From Prochlorococcus sp. scB241_528N17 (GTDB taxonomy: Bacteria > Cyanobacteriota > Cyanobacteriia > PCC-6307 > Cyanobiaceae), in NCBI GenBank assembly GCA_000634735.1, contig JFLG01000001.1, forward strand, positions 1-64,000: 64,000 bases of DNA, in the 5' to 3' direction. The notes under the pieces were generated by a model. That model saw only the letters and a list, made by a program, of their open reading frames with translations, ran no database searches and was not told the DNA's origin. The position numbers and the translations under genes were made by a program. This document shows, piece after piece, positions 20,223 through 30,049 of the stretch (its first letter is position 1; each line of letters opens with the position of its first letter).

Positions 20223-21983
20223 ATGGCTTTACTAGTAAAAAAATTTGGCGGTACTTCTGTCGGTGATATAAAAAAAATTAAAAATATTGCAAGTAGCATT
20301 TGTCAAAGTAAAGAAGCAGGAAATGAAATTGTCGTAGTTGTCTCTGCGATGGGGCAAACTACAGATGATTTAAATTGTTTAGCGGAATCAATTAGTAAAA
20401 ATCCTAATCGAAGAGAATTGGATATGCTTCTCTCAACTGGAGAGCAAGTAACCATAGCTCTTCTTTCAATGGCATTAAACGAATACGGAATACATGCAAT
20501 TTCAATGACTGGTAGCCAGGTTGGAATTATTACTGAATCAATTCATGGGAAAGCGAGAATTCTGGATATTAAAACAGAAAGGATCCAAAATTATTTAAAT
20601 CAGGGTTTTGTAGTTGTCGTGGCTGGATTTCAAGGAACAACATTAAGCCATACGGGTTCAATGGAAATTACAACTTTGGGTAGAGGTGGTTCAGATACTT
20701 CCGCGGTAGCTTTATCAACAGCTTTAGGAGCTGAAACTTGCGAAATTTATACAGACGTTCCAGGGGTTCTTACTACTGATCCAAGGATTGTTCCTAATGC
20801 AAAACTCTTAGATGAAATTAGCTGCGAAGAAATGCTTGAACTTGCAAGCGTAGGTGCTTCAGTTCTGCACCCAAGAGCAGTAGAAATTGCTCGCAATTAT
20901 GGAATTAAATTGTGTGTCAAATCAAGCCAAAGTGACTCAAGTGGGACTCTCTTAGAGAGTCAAATCCAACCTCTCCCGCTAAAAAGAGGAAGCTTAGAAT
21001 TAACAAAAACAGTCAATAGTCTTGAGATATTAGAAAACCAAGCAGTATTCAGTCTCTCAAATATTCCTGATAGGCCTGGGATTGCTGCACAAATATTTGA
21101 AAAACTTTCAGAAGCAAATATAAGTGTAGATTTAATAATACAAGCGACAAATGATGGAAATAAAAACGATATTACATTTACTGTTAGTGAATTAGAAGTT
21201 AAAAAGACTGCAGAACAATGTGAACTTATAACTAGTCAATTAGGAGGGGAATATAACTTAAAAACAAACATGACTAAATTAAGTATTCAAGGAGCAGGCA
21301 TTATGGGCAGGCCTAGTGTTTCCGCTGATTTATTTAATACTTTATCTCAAGCGAATATAAATGTCAGGTTAATAGCTACTAGTGAAATTAAAGTCAGCTG
21401 TGTAATTGAAATCAATAATATACCAAAAGCTATTAGATTTGTTGCTGAGAAATTTAAGTTATCCGATACACAAATATTTATTAATCCAATCAATAAAAAA
21501 CAAGATCAACCTGAAGTAAGAGGAATTGCATTAGATAAAAACCAAGTTCAAGTAAGTTTTCGAAAACTGCCTGATCGTCCAGGTGTAGCAGCGTCGATAT
21601 GTTTAGCATTAGCTGAAAATAATTTACTTATCGATACTATCGTTCAGTCTGAAAGAATTTCCTCTTTAAAAACTAAGGATATTAGTCTTACAATGAATAA
21701 ACAAGATAGAGAAAAATCTAACTTAGTTTTTGAGGCCTTAACAAAAAAATTACCCGGATCATACATTGAAGATGGCCCTGCTATAGCCAAAGTAAGTACT
21801 GTAGGAGCGGGAATGGCATTTAAGGTCGGAACGGCTGGAAAAATATTTCGAGCATTGGCTGACCAAAATATCAATATTGAAATGATTGCCACTAGTGAAA
21901 TCAGGACTTCATGTATTGTCTTAGAAAAAGATTGTGACAAAGCAGTTAATGCGATTCATAATCATTTCGAATTAGAAAAATAA
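20223..21983 (+). CDS. lysC: Aspartate kinase with four ACT domains
   Basis: A 586-residue monofunctional aspartokinase that phosphorylates aspartate at the entry to lysine, threonine and methionine synthesis. The catalytic domain (1-250) shows KFGGTSVGD at the N-terminus, VVSAMGQTTDDL, the GRGGSDTSAVALSTAL loop and EIYTDVPGVLTTDPRIV. The C-terminal half carries four ACT units (SNIPDRPGIAAQIF, IQGAGIMGRPSVSADLF, RKLPDRPGVAASIC, VSTVGAGMAFKVG), twice the number in E. coli LysC and characteristic of cyanobacterial enzymes. These bind the feedback inhibitors lysine and threonine. Later pathway genes asd and dapA are in this window at 28-30 kb. It is convergent with uvrB, 7 bp away. Confidence 0.97.
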   Translation: MALLVKKFGGTSVGDIKKIKNIASSICQSKEAGNEIVVVVSAMGQTTDDLNCLAESISKNPNRRELDMLLSTGEQVTIALLSMALNEYGIHAISMTGSQVGIITESIHGKARILDIKTERIQNYLNQGFVVVVAGFQGTTLSHTGSMEITTLGRGGSDTSAVALSTALGAETCEIYTDVPGVLTTDPRIVPNAKLLDEISCEEMLELASVGASVLHPRAVEIARNYGIKLCVKSSQSDSSGTLLESQIQPLPLKRGSLELTKTVNSLEILENQAVFSLSNIPDRPGIAAQIFEKLSEANISVDLIIQATNDGNKNDITFTVSELEVKKTAEQCELITSQLGGEYNLKTNMTKLSIQGAGIMGRPSVSADLFNTLSQANINVRLIATSEIKVSCVIEINNIPKAIRFVAEKFKLSDTQIFINPINKKQDQPEVRGIALDKNQVQVSFRKLPDRPGVAASICLALAENNLLIDTIVQSERISSLKTKDISLTMNKQDREKSNLVFEALTKKLPGSYIEDGPAIAKVSTVGAGMAFKVGTAGKIFRALADQNINIEMIATSEIRTSCIVLEKDCDKAVNAIHNHFELEK

Positions 21984-21990
21984 GTTCTTT

Positions 21991-24030
21991 TTAATTATTT
22001 CTTGCCAATTTTTGTCTTAATTTTTTGATTCTATCCCTCAAATTTGCTGCTTCTTCAAAATTTAAATCTTTTGCAGCATCTCTCATTTTAATTTCTAACT
22101 TTTCTATTAAGTCAGGCAATTCTTCGAGCAAACATTGATTATCGGTGGAACTGAGAATTGCGTCAGTTTTGTTATTAACTATATTTATTAAATCTTTAGA
22201 TAAACCACCAGCATCTAGCTTTCTGGAAAGTTCTAGAAAAGATAATATTGAATTTTCTATTTTTTTGCCTGCAGGTTTTGGAGTAATACCATTGACTTGG
22301 TTATATTTTTTTTGAATAGTTCTTCTTCTTTCAGTTTCTGTTATTGCTCTTTTCATTGAATCTGTGAAGTTATCTGCATAAAGCAAGGCAACACCTTCAA
22401 CATGTCTTGCAGCTCTTCCTATTGTTTGAATCAATGACCTTTCAGCCCTGAGAAAACCTTCTTTATCAGCATCTAAAATGGCAACTAAAGATACTTCAGG
22501 AAGATCTAGTCCCTCTCTTAATAAATTAACTCCTACCAAAACATCATATTCACCCATTCTGAGGTCTTGAATAATTTCAATTCTTTCAATTGAATGTATT
22601 TCGGAATGCAAATATCTAACTCTTACTTTATTTTCAGATAAAAAATCAGTTAAATCTTCAGCCATTCTCTTAGTAAGTGTTGTCACTAACACTCGTTGTT
22701 TCTTTTCAGCTCTAATTCTTATTTCAGATAACAGATCTTCTATTTGGCCTTCACTAGGTCTTACATCAATTACAGGATCTAATACCCCAGTTGGTCTGAT
22801 AACTTGCTCAATAAATTCACCATTACATTGATCTAATTCCCATTGACCCGGAGTTGCACTTATAAATAATGTCTGTTTTGATTTTTCCCAAAACTCTTCA
22901 CATTTTAAAGGTCTATTATCTGCAGCACTGGGCAATCTAAAACCATGGTCTATTAAAACTTTTTTTCTAGATTGATCACCATTGTACATCGCATGAAGTT
23001 GAGGACAGGTTACATGACTCTCATCAACTACCAACAACCAATCTTTGGGAAAGTAATCTATTAAGCATTCTGGCGGTGAACCTTCCTCCCTGCCTGATAA
23101 ATGACGTGCATAATTTTCAACTCCATTACAATAACCAACCTCTTTGAGCATTTCTAAATCATATTTTGTGCGTTGTTCTAGACGTTGAGCCTCTAGTAAT
23201 TTTCCTTCGTATGTAAATTTGTCAAGTTGAGTTTTTAATTCACTTCTAATTGCACTTATTGCACTCTCAAGTCTTTCTTTTGGGGTCACAAAATGCTTTG
23301 CTGGGTAAACGCTAACTTGTTCCAAACTTTCAAGTATTTCTCCTGTAGTAGGATCAACATATCTAATAGCTTCGACTTCATCACCAAATAATTCGATTCT
23401 AATTAATCTATCCTCATAAGCTGGACCAATTTCTAAAACATCACCTTTAATTCTGAATCTACCTCTAGTAATTTCAATATCATTTCTAGTATATTGATTT
23501 TCAACGAGAGACCTCAAAGAAGAACGTAGATTTATTGATTTTCCCACTTCAAATTTAACTGCAGCTTTTAAATACTCACTCGGTATACCAAGACCATAAA
23601 TACAACTTATTGAGGCTACAACAATTACATCTTTTCTTTCAAATAATGAGCGTGTTGCAGAATGCCTAAGCATATCTATTTCTTCATTAATTGAAGCCGT
23701 TTTGGCTATGTAAGTATCACTTACGGGTACATAAGCTTCAGGTTGATAATAATCGTAGTAAGAAATGAAGTACTCAACAGCATTTTTTGGAAAAAATTCC
23801 CTTAATTCATTACATAGTTGTGCAGCTAACGTTTTGTTATGAGCTAATACAAGTGCTGGTCTTCCTGTTTGTTGAATTACATTCGCTATAGTAAATGTTT
23901 TACCAGTTCCAGTAGCTCCTAAAAGAGTCTGAAACTCTTTACCAGTATTGACGCCTTTAACTAATTTTTTTATAGCTTTTGGTTGATCTCCATTTGGTTC
24001 ATAAGGAGCTTGAAGCTTATAGTTGTTCAT
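21991..24030 (-). CDS. uvrB: Excinuclease ABC subunit B
   Basis: A 679-residue UvrB, the damage-verifying helicase-like subunit of nucleotide excision repair. Visible elements are Walker [13 protein letters not shown], the beta-hairpin that probes DNA ([12 protein letters not shown]), [10 protein letters not shown], helicase motifs V and VI ([29 protein letters not shown]) and the C-terminal UVR domain ([20 protein letters not shown]) that contacts UvrC. I start at ATG 24030 ([16 protein letters not shown]); a TTG one codon upstream is less likely. It follows the ycf23-like gene by 24 bp on the same strand. uvrA and uvrC are not here. Confidence 0.97.
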   Translation of the reverse strand: MNNYKLQAPYEPNGDQPKAIKKLVKGVNTGKEFQTLLGATGTGKTFTIANVIQQTGRPALVLAHNKTLAAQLCNELREFFPKNAVEYFISYYDYYQPEAYVPVSDTYIAKTASINEEIDMLRHSATRSLFERKDVIVVASISCIYGLGIPSEYLKAAVKFEVGKSINLRSSLRSLVENQYTRNDIEITRGRFRIKGDVLEIGPAYEDRLIRIELFGDEVEAIRYVDPTTGEILESLEQVSVYPAKHFVTPKERLESAISAIRSELKTQLDKFTYEGKLLEAQRLEQRTKYDLEMLKEVGYCNGVENYARHLSGREEGSPPECLIDYFPKDWLLVVDESHVTCPQLHAMYNGDQSRKKVLIDHGFRLPSAADNRPLKCEEFWEKSKQTLFISATPGQWELDQCNGEFIEQVIRPTGVLDPVIDVRPSEGQIEDLLSEIRIRAEKKQRVLVTTLTKRMAEDLTDFLSENKVRVRYLHSEIHSIERIEIIQDLRMGEYDVLVGVNLLREGLDLPEVSLVAILDADKEGFLRAERSLIQTIGRAARHVEGVALLYADNFTDSMKRAITETERRRTIQKKYNQVNGITPKPAGKKIENSILSFLELSRKLDAGGLSKDLINIVNNKTDAILSSTDNQCLLEELPDLIEKLEIKMRDAAKDLNFEEAANLRDRIKKLRQKLARNN

Positions 24031-24054
24031 CAACCTAGTAGCAAAAGGATAGTA

Positions 24055-24837
24055 CTATACTAAGAAATTTTTTTCTCCAATTATTGCATTTTTCAAAGAT
24101 TCTTTTAAGCCCCTAACAACCGCAATCATCGATATTAAATCATCTAATTTATTAACTACAGATCCAACGCCAACTGCTGAGGCTCCAGAGGATATTGCTA
24201 GTGGACAAGTTACTTGGCTTAATCCAGAGGCACTCATGATTGGTATATTCAGAGATTGTTTCTTAAATTCTTGATGAATAGCATAGGTAGCTGCAAGAGT
24301 TGGTACTGATTTTTCAAAAAAGCCTTGAATTCCTGAAGAGTAAGGTGTAGAACTGGTACCACCTTCTGTTTGAACAATGTCTACACCCTCTTCCACTAGC
24401 TTTATCGCAAGATCAACTTGTTTATCAATAGGCATAGTATGAGGAACAGTTACTGATAAAGGAACATTAGGCAATAAATCCCTCGTCTCTTTTGTAATGT
24501 TTAAAACTTTTTTATCTGAAAAATTAATGCCTTTTTCATAAAAAGTATCGTAATTTCCTATTTCAATTAATGATGCTCCTGCTTTTACAGAATCTTGAAA
24601 AGATTGAGGCACTACTGAACTAACACAAACGGGTAGTGTTGAATTCTTAAGTGCTAAATCAACTAGTTCAGGTTTACAAGCAATATCGACAAGATCTGCA
24701 CCTCCTAATGAAGCAGCCTCAACAATTATTTTCACAGATTGAACATCGAAATTATTCAATCCTGAAATAACTTTGAGTAAGGATTTGCTTCTTAACTCTT
24801 CTTTGATTTTTTGTGGCAAAAGATTAATCAGACTCAT
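24055..24837 (-). CDS. ycf23: Ycf23-like TIM-barrel protein (DUF561)
   Basis: A 260-residue protein of the DUF561/Ycf23 family, conserved in cyanobacteria and some algal plastids. The sequence has a beta/alpha-barrel pattern: LLKVISGLNNFDVQ, GGADLVDIACKPELVDLAL, PVCVSSVV, GASLIEIGNYDTFY, EGVDIVQTEGGTSS, PIMSASGLSQVT and a phosphate-binding-like SSGASAVGVGSVVNKL near the C-terminus. This resembles phosphate-binding barrels such as ThiG or nanE-type epimerases, but no function is established to my knowledge. It starts at ATG 24837 and is divergent from tilS (85 bp between starts). Co-orientation with uvrB need not mean shared function. Confidence 0.85.
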   Translation of the reverse strand: MSLINLLPQKIKEELRSKSLLKVISGLNNFDVQSVKIIVEAASLGGADLVDIACKPELVDLALKNSTLPVCVSSVVPQSFQDSVKAGASLIEIGNYDTFYEKGINFSDKKVLNITKETRDLLPNVPLSVTVPHTMPIDKQVDLAIKLVEEGVDIVQTEGGTSSTPYSSGIQGFFEKSVPTLAATYAIHQEFKKQSLNIPIMSASGLSQVTCPLAISSGASAVGVGSVVNKLDDLISMIAVVRGLKESLKNAIIGEKNFLV

Positions 24838-24922
24838 TTACTTAATGAATTTATTACCCGATTGTGACATTGTTTTAGTAAAACAGTGCATTTTTTAAAA
24901 AATATTATCTGAGCAACACAAA

Positions 24923-25933
24923 ATGACTGATAAAAAATTAACTCAGAAAAATTGGTCATCATGGCATCATCAGCTTCATAAGGAGATTCTTACCAAAAAA
25001 ATATTAATTCCCAAAGGATCCAATATTTTAATAAGTGTTTCAGGGGGTCAAGACTCAATGACCTTATTAACCCTAATTAATGACCTAAAAAAACTGCATA
25101 ATTGGTCTATTAGTGTTTGGCATGGTGATCATCAGTGGCACGAAAAATCATCACTATATGCTCTTGAATTAAAAGATTATTGCGAAGATAAAAATATTTC
25201 ATTTTCTTTTGATCAAGCAAATAAAGAAAGTGTTTCTTCAGAAGGAAAAGCACGAGAATGGAGATATAAAAAATTATGTGAAAGAGCCAAAACTTTATTA
25301 AATACAAACCAGCAAAAACATAATATTTATTTATTAACTGGTCACACGAGTAGTGATAATGCAGAAACATTTATCCTCAATTTATCTAGAGGAAGCAATT
25401 TTGCAGGTCTTAGTAATATTGAGAGTAAAAGATTAATAGAAAATCAAATTTTTTTAGTAAGACCAATATTAATTTTCAATAGGGAAGATACAAAACAATT
25501 TTGCAATGATATGAAGATCCCAGTCTGGGAAGATCCTACAAATTCAGATCTTAAATTAAAAAGAAATTTAGTAAGAAAAAAAATTATTCCTACTTTAGAA
25601 GTCATCTATCCTGGTTCTTCTGAAAGGATAAATAATTTTTCCCAAAAAATGAGCAAATACAATAATGAACGTAATGATCTTAGTGAACTAGCATATTTAT
25701 ATTGTAAAGATGTAAAAGGTATCGATAGGAATCTCCTAAATGGTATGTGTATTGAAGCGAGGTGCACAATCTTAAATAGATTTTTAAAAGAAATATCTGC
25801 AAAGCAATGTAGTTCTAAAAATCTGACAAAATTAGCAACTTCAATTTATGAAAAAAATAAAGGTCAAATTAATCTGCAAGAGTTTTTAAAAATTGTTTGG
25901 GATAAAAACTATATAAAATTTGAAAAAAGTTAA
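24923..25933 (+). CDS. tilS: tRNA(Ile)-lysidine synthase
   Basis: A 336-residue TilS, which attaches lysine to C34 of the CAU-anticodon tRNA-Ile so that it reads AUA; this is essential in bacteria using that codon. The ATP-pyrophosphatase P-loop ILISVSGGQDSMTLL, the WHGDHQW region, LTGHTSSDNAETFILNLSRGS and the IPVWEDPTNSD motif define the family. The protein is the short form without the C-terminal TilS-C domains of E. coli. It starts at ATG 24923. Its stop overlaps the convergent rnj stop by 4 bp. Confidence 0.95.
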   Translation: MTDKKLTQKNWSSWHHQLHKEILTKKILIPKGSNILISVSGGQDSMTLLTLINDLKKLHNWSISVWHGDHQWHEKSSLYALELKDYCEDKNISFSFDQANKESVSSEGKAREWRYKKLCERAKTLLNTNQQKHNIYLLTGHTSSDNAETFILNLSRGSNFAGLSNIESKRLIENQIFLVRPILIFNREDTKQFCNDMKIPVWEDPTNSDLKLKRNLVRKKIIPTLEVIYPGSSERINNFSQKMSKYNNERNDLSELAYLYCKDVKGIDRNLLNGMCIEARCTILNRFLKEISAKQCSSKNLTKLATSIYEKNKGQINLQEFLKIVWDKNYIKFEKS

Positions 25934-27915
25934 GATGTTACAGCAGATCTTCTTCTTCTTGTTCTACCTTCAAATGAATCTTCTGTAGCAGTCTCAGCTG
26001 ATGGATTCTTTGAAACTTTTGGACTTTTTTGGGTATTTTGTGGGTTATTTGAACTATTAGGATGATTATTGTTTGATTTCTTATGGAAATTATTATTATT
26101 TCTATTTCTATTGGAGAAATTTTGCTCTTCGGTAATCTTTGGGATATAAGCACGAGTTCCACTTGGAGCAGGTTGAACTAAACACAAAATAAGTGGTTCA
26201 ACTTGTAATTCTCTTCTCATTCTTCTCGATAAACCATTTTCAATTTCTCTTTGTACACCAATCCAATCTACCTCAAAATTATTCGGCCCAGTTTGTCTGG
26301 ATAATTGTTTCCATCTATTTTCTAAGACCCAGCTTATTTCTCGTTCTGTCCACATAGACATTTTTCTTGGCTCTGCAGTAGTAACAACTCCTCTTAAATT
26401 AACTCTGGGAGGCGCAACCATCTTCCCATCTGTACTAATAGGAGCTAAAACAGTTACTACACCATCCCCAGCTAATTGCTGCCTTTCTTTTAATACTCGA
26501 GCATCTACGATACCGTTTCGTGAGTTATCAAGCAGTTCAACACCAGCTTTTACAGGATCACCCTTTTGAATAGAATTAGGTGTTAACTCAACTACATCTC
26601 CATTTTCAATAATTAAAATATTGTCCTTTGGAACCCCCATAGTTTGTGCACTCTTGCCATGACAAACAAGCATTCTATGTTCTCCATGAACAGGAACAAA
26701 AAACTTAGGTTTTGCTAGTGCCAACATTAACTTTTGATCTTCTTGAAAACCATGACCAGAAACATGAATATTCTCACCCTTTCCATAAACAACCTTTGCT
26801 CCCAGTTTCATTAATCTATCTATTGTATTAACAACGGAAATAGTATTACCAGGAATTGGGCTAGCTGAGAATATTACAGTATCAGTAGTCTTAAGACGGA
26901 CATGCTGATGTTCACCACGAGAGATTCTGCTTAACGCCGCTAGGGGTTCTCCTTGACTTCCCGTCATTAATAATAAGGTCTCCCTATCTGGCAAATCTCT
27001 AATTTGCTTGATAGGAACAAACAAATCATCTGGGCATTTCATATAACCAATATCTCTCGCCTTAGCAATAACATTTATCATTGATCTACCTAACAAACCG
27101 ACCTTTCTTCCATGTTTCATGGCCAATTCCAAGATCATTGTCACTCTATGAACAGAACTAGCAAAAGTGGTAAGAATAACTCGTTCTTTTGCCTCTGCAA
27201 TATGTTTTTCTAAAGAGGGATAGATAGTCTTCTCAGAAGGACAAAAACCTGGAACTTCCGCATTAGTCGAATCACTGAACATGCATAAAACACCCTTCTC
27301 TCCGTAATGCACCATTCTTTCAATATCAAATTGCTCTCCATCTACTGGCATATGATCAAACTTAAAATCTCCCGTGAAAATAATTGTGCCAACAGGTGTT
27401 GTAACTGCTAAAGAAAAGCTATCGCAAATAGAATGGGTATTTCGAATAAATTCAACAGAAAAATGTTGGCCTACTTTTACAACATCTCTTGGATTTACTG
27501 TCTGTATAGTTGTTCTATCAGATACCCCTGCTTCCTCCATTTTTCCTCTAAGCATCGACATTGCCAGTCTTGGACCATAAATAATCGGAATATTAAAATG
27601 CTTTAGATGATGAGAAATACCTCCAATATGATCTTCATGCCCGTGAGTGACAATCATACCTTTTATTCTTCTTTGATTTTCTTTTAAAAAAGTTGTATCA
27701 GGCATAACAACGTTTACGCCATGCATACCATCAGATGGGAAAGCTAGGCCAGCATCAACAAGCATCAAATCATCACCATATTCAAAAACGCAAGTGTTTT
27801 TTCCTATTTCATGTAGTCCACCAAGAGGTATTACTCGTAGAGATGGCGTATTACTCTTAGATCTAGATGAATCATGAGTAGATCTATTTACAGTTGAATT
27901 TGTACTTGATTGCAT
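25930..27915 (-). CDS. rnj: Ribonuclease J
   Basis: A 661-residue RNase J, a metallo-beta-lactamase/beta-CASP nuclease with 5'-3' exo- and endonuclease activity in mRNA decay and rRNA maturation. The zinc site HGHEDHIGG, the FTGDFKFD strand, beta-CASP motifs (LLLMTGSQGEP, FFVPVHGEHRML) and an RNase J C-terminal domain are all present. After about residue 590 comes a low-complexity tail rich in Asn, Lys and Ser ending RRRRS-like, probably disordered and RNA- or partner-binding. It starts at ATG 27915, 80 bp after dapA on the same strand, and ends in a 4-bp overlap with tilS. Confidence 0.96.
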   Translation of the reverse strand: MQSSTNSTVNRSTHDSSRSKSNTPSLRVIPLGGLHEIGKNTCVFEYGDDLMLVDAGLAFPSDGMHGVNVVMPDTTFLKENQRRIKGMIVTHGHEDHIGGISHHLKHFNIPIIYGPRLAMSMLRGKMEEAGVSDRTTIQTVNPRDVVKVGQHFSVEFIRNTHSICDSFSLAVTTPVGTIIFTGDFKFDHMPVDGEQFDIERMVHYGEKGVLCMFSDSTNAEVPGFCPSEKTIYPSLEKHIAEAKERVILTTFASSVHRVTMILELAMKHGRKVGLLGRSMINVIAKARDIGYMKCPDDLFVPIKQIRDLPDRETLLLMTGSQGEPLAALSRISRGEHQHVRLKTTDTVIFSASPIPGNTISVVNTIDRLMKLGAKVVYGKGENIHVSGHGFQEDQKLMLALAKPKFFVPVHGEHRMLVCHGKSAQTMGVPKDNILIIENGDVVELTPNSIQKGDPVKAGVELLDNSRNGIVDARVLKERQQLAGDGVVTVLAPISTDGKMVAPPRVNLRGVVTTAEPRKMSMWTEREISWVLENRWKQLSRQTGPNNFEVDWIGVQREIENGLSRRMRRELQVEPLILCLVQPAPSGTRAYIPKITEEQNFSNRNRNNNNFHKKSNNNHPNSSNNPQNTQKSPKVSKNPSAETATEDSFEGRTRRRRSAVTS

Positions 27916-27995
27916 AATTTTGAAATTTATGAAGGCCTGCTTGTAATCAAATAAGGTTTATTTAAATTTAATTATCAAGTTAAATATAATCCCTA

Positions 27996-28898
27996 TTATA
28001 GGGATTTCAGGATAATAGATAGTTTCTTTCTCATGTCATTGGTTAATGGTGACAAAGGACTTCTAGGTTTACCTACATCCCATCCCGAAAGCTCCAAAGC
28101 AGCCTTAATTGGGATTGGATTAGTAGTCATAAAGAGTGCTTTAAAAAGGGGCTGAAGTTTTTCATGAATAGCAAGCGCATTGGAGACCTTTCCACTTTGA
28201 AAGGAATGAATCATCTCTTTCAATTGCAATCCAACCAAATGACTTGCAACGCTTACTACTCCTACAGCACCTACAGATAACATTGGAAGCAACAATGAAT
28301 CGTCGCCACTATATACAGAGAGTTCAGAGCCACAAATGGCTCTTAATTCTGTTACTTCCTCTATTCTACCGCTTGCAGCTTTAATACTGAGAATATTTGA
28401 GAAATACATAAGTTTCTTCACAGTATCAGGTAATAAATTGCAACCTGTCCTTCCAGGAATGTTATAAAGCATAAGAGGCAAATCCTTTGCAGAATTAGCA
28501 ATAGAACTGAAATGTTTATAAAGACCTTCCTGAGGTGGCTTGTTGTAATAAGGAACAACGACTAAAGCACCGTCGGCACCAGAGTCGTAGGCTTTTTTTG
28601 TGGCTTCCACAGCCTCGCTTGTACAGTTACTACCAGTGCCAACTATTACTTTACAGGTTGCATCCAAAGATCCTTTTACCGCAATAAATAAATCATGCTG
28701 TTCCGCCCATGAAAGAGTAGGAGATTCTCCAGTAGTACCACATAGAACAATTCCATCGGAACCGTTCTCAAAAAGATAATTTGATAGTTTTATAGCTAGT
28801 TCATAATCTACATCTCCATTTTCAGTAAATGGAGTAACCATTGCAGTCAAAATTTTTCCAAATAGTGGATTATTACACTTAGTTTTGTCTGTAATCAT
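27996..28898 (-). CDS. dapA: 4-hydroxy-tetrahydrodipicolinate synthase
   Basis: A 300-residue DapA, a TIM-barrel lyase that condenses pyruvate with aspartate semialdehyde, the first step of the lysine/diaminopimelate branch. Motifs are [45 protein letters not shown] with the catalytic Tyr, [11 protein letters not shown] with the second Tyr/Arg, and the Schiff-base Lys in LSIKAASG. Its ATG overlaps the stop of asd (ATGA), so the enzyme making its substrate is translationally coupled to it. The product also feeds peptidoglycan synthesis. rnj lies downstream on the same strand. Confidence 0.97.
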   Translation of the reverse strand: MITDKTKCNNPLFGKILTAMVTPFTENGDVDYELAIKLSNYLFENGSDGIVLCGTTGESPTLSWAEQHDLFIAVKGSLDATCKVIVGTGSNCTSEAVEATKKAYDSGADGALVVVPYYNKPPQEGLYKHFSSIANSAKDLPLMLYNIPGRTGCNLLPDTVKKLMYFSNILSIKAASGRIEEVTELRAICGSELSVYSGDDSLLLPMLSVGAVGVVSVASHLVGLQLKEMIHSFQSGKVSNALAIHEKLQPLFKALFMTTNPIPIKAALELSGWDVGKPRSPLSPLTNDMRKKLSIILKSL

Positions 28899-29926
28899 TT
28901 TTTTGGAATTAATAACTCAGCAATTTGAACAGCATTAAGAGCTGCTCCTTTTCTTATTTGATCTCCACATAACCATAATTCTAATCCATTAGGCTGACTT
29001 ATATCAGTTCTTAGCCTGCCAACAGCAACATTATCCCTTCCCATAACGTCATTTGGCATAGGAAATCTATTATTTTTGTAATCCTCAATAATTTCAATTC
29101 CAGGAGATTTTTTTAATTCTTCAAGAGCATCTTTAGGCTCAACTACATCGGCAAATTCAATATTGATCGATTCAGAATGTGCTCTCAGTACTGGGACTCG
29201 AACACATGTAGCAGAGAGCTTTAAATCAGCAATATTTAATATTTTCCTTGTCTCATTAACCATTTTCATCTCTTCTTCGCAGTAATTATTTGAAAGTATA
29301 GGGGAATTATGTAAAAACAAATTAAAAGCAAGGGAGTATGGCAAAACTTCACTTTTTTGAGGATTTCCTTGAAGATATTGTTCAGTTAAAAGTTTCAGTT
29401 CCTCCATCGCCAGTTGGCCTGCACCACTGACAGATTGATATGTTGAGACAATAACTCTTTGAATTGTCGAAAGTTTGTTTAATGGAGCTAAAACTAATGT
29501 CAACAAAATGGTAGTACAGTTTGGATTCGCTATTACCCCATCATGATTAAGTACGTCACTAGCATTAACTTCAGGGACTATAAGAGGAACGTTCTTATCT
29601 AATCTGAAAGCACTTGAATTATCTATCAGCAAAGCATTTTGATCAATAATAGTAGACAACCATTTTTTTGAAATACTTCCGCCTGCTGAAGCCAAAACTA
29701 AATCAAGATTCTTAAATTCTTCCTTAGTTGTTTTTTTTGTAACTAATTCTTCATCTTTCCAAATAATTTTTTTTCCTTCTGACCGCTCTGAGGAAAGCAA
29801 GACCAATTCTGATATTGGGAAATCTCGTTGTTCAAGAATTTTTAGCAATTCAGATCCTACAGCACCTGAAGAACCTAAAACAGCAACTTTTAATGGCCTA
29901 TTAGGCAAATACGGAGATTGTCTCAC
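28895..29926 (-). CDS. asd: Aspartate-semialdehyde dehydrogenase
   Basis: A 343-residue Asd, which reduces aspartyl phosphate with NADPH to aspartate semialdehyde. The N-terminal dinucleotide-binding motif ([18 protein letters not shown]), the active-site Cys in [23 protein letters not shown] and the catalytic His region [15 protein letters not shown] are present, and length is normal. The start appears to be GTG at 29926; no ATG precedes the Rossmann motif in frame. It forms the asd-dapA pair with a 4-bp overlap. The kinase supplying its substrate, lysC, is 7 kb away on the other strand. Confidence 0.97.
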   Translation of the reverse strand: MRQSPYLPNRPLKVAVLGSSGAVGSELLKILEQRDFPISELVLLSSERSEGKKIIWKDEELVTKKTTKEEFKNLDLVLASAGGSISKKWLSTIIDQNALLIDNSSAFRLDKNVPLIVPEVNASDVLNHDGVIANPNCTTILLTLVLAPLNKLSTIQRVIVSTYQSVSGAGQLAMEELKLLTEQYLQGNPQKSEVLPYSLAFNLFLHNSPILSNNYCEEEMKMVNETRKILNIADLKLSATCVRVPVLRAHSESINIEFADVVEPKDALEELKKSPGIEIIEDYKNNRFPMPNDVMGRDNVAVGRLRTDISQPNGLELWLCGDQIRKGAALNAVQIAELLIPKK

Positions 29927-30049
29927 ACTTTAAAATGATTTTTATAAATAGATTGACTATTTTTTTACTTTATCAAAAAATTAACTTTCAAGGAAATCAC
30001 ATAATGTGAAATAATTAAGGTTCGGCTCATAGTAATAAATTAGAAAAAC

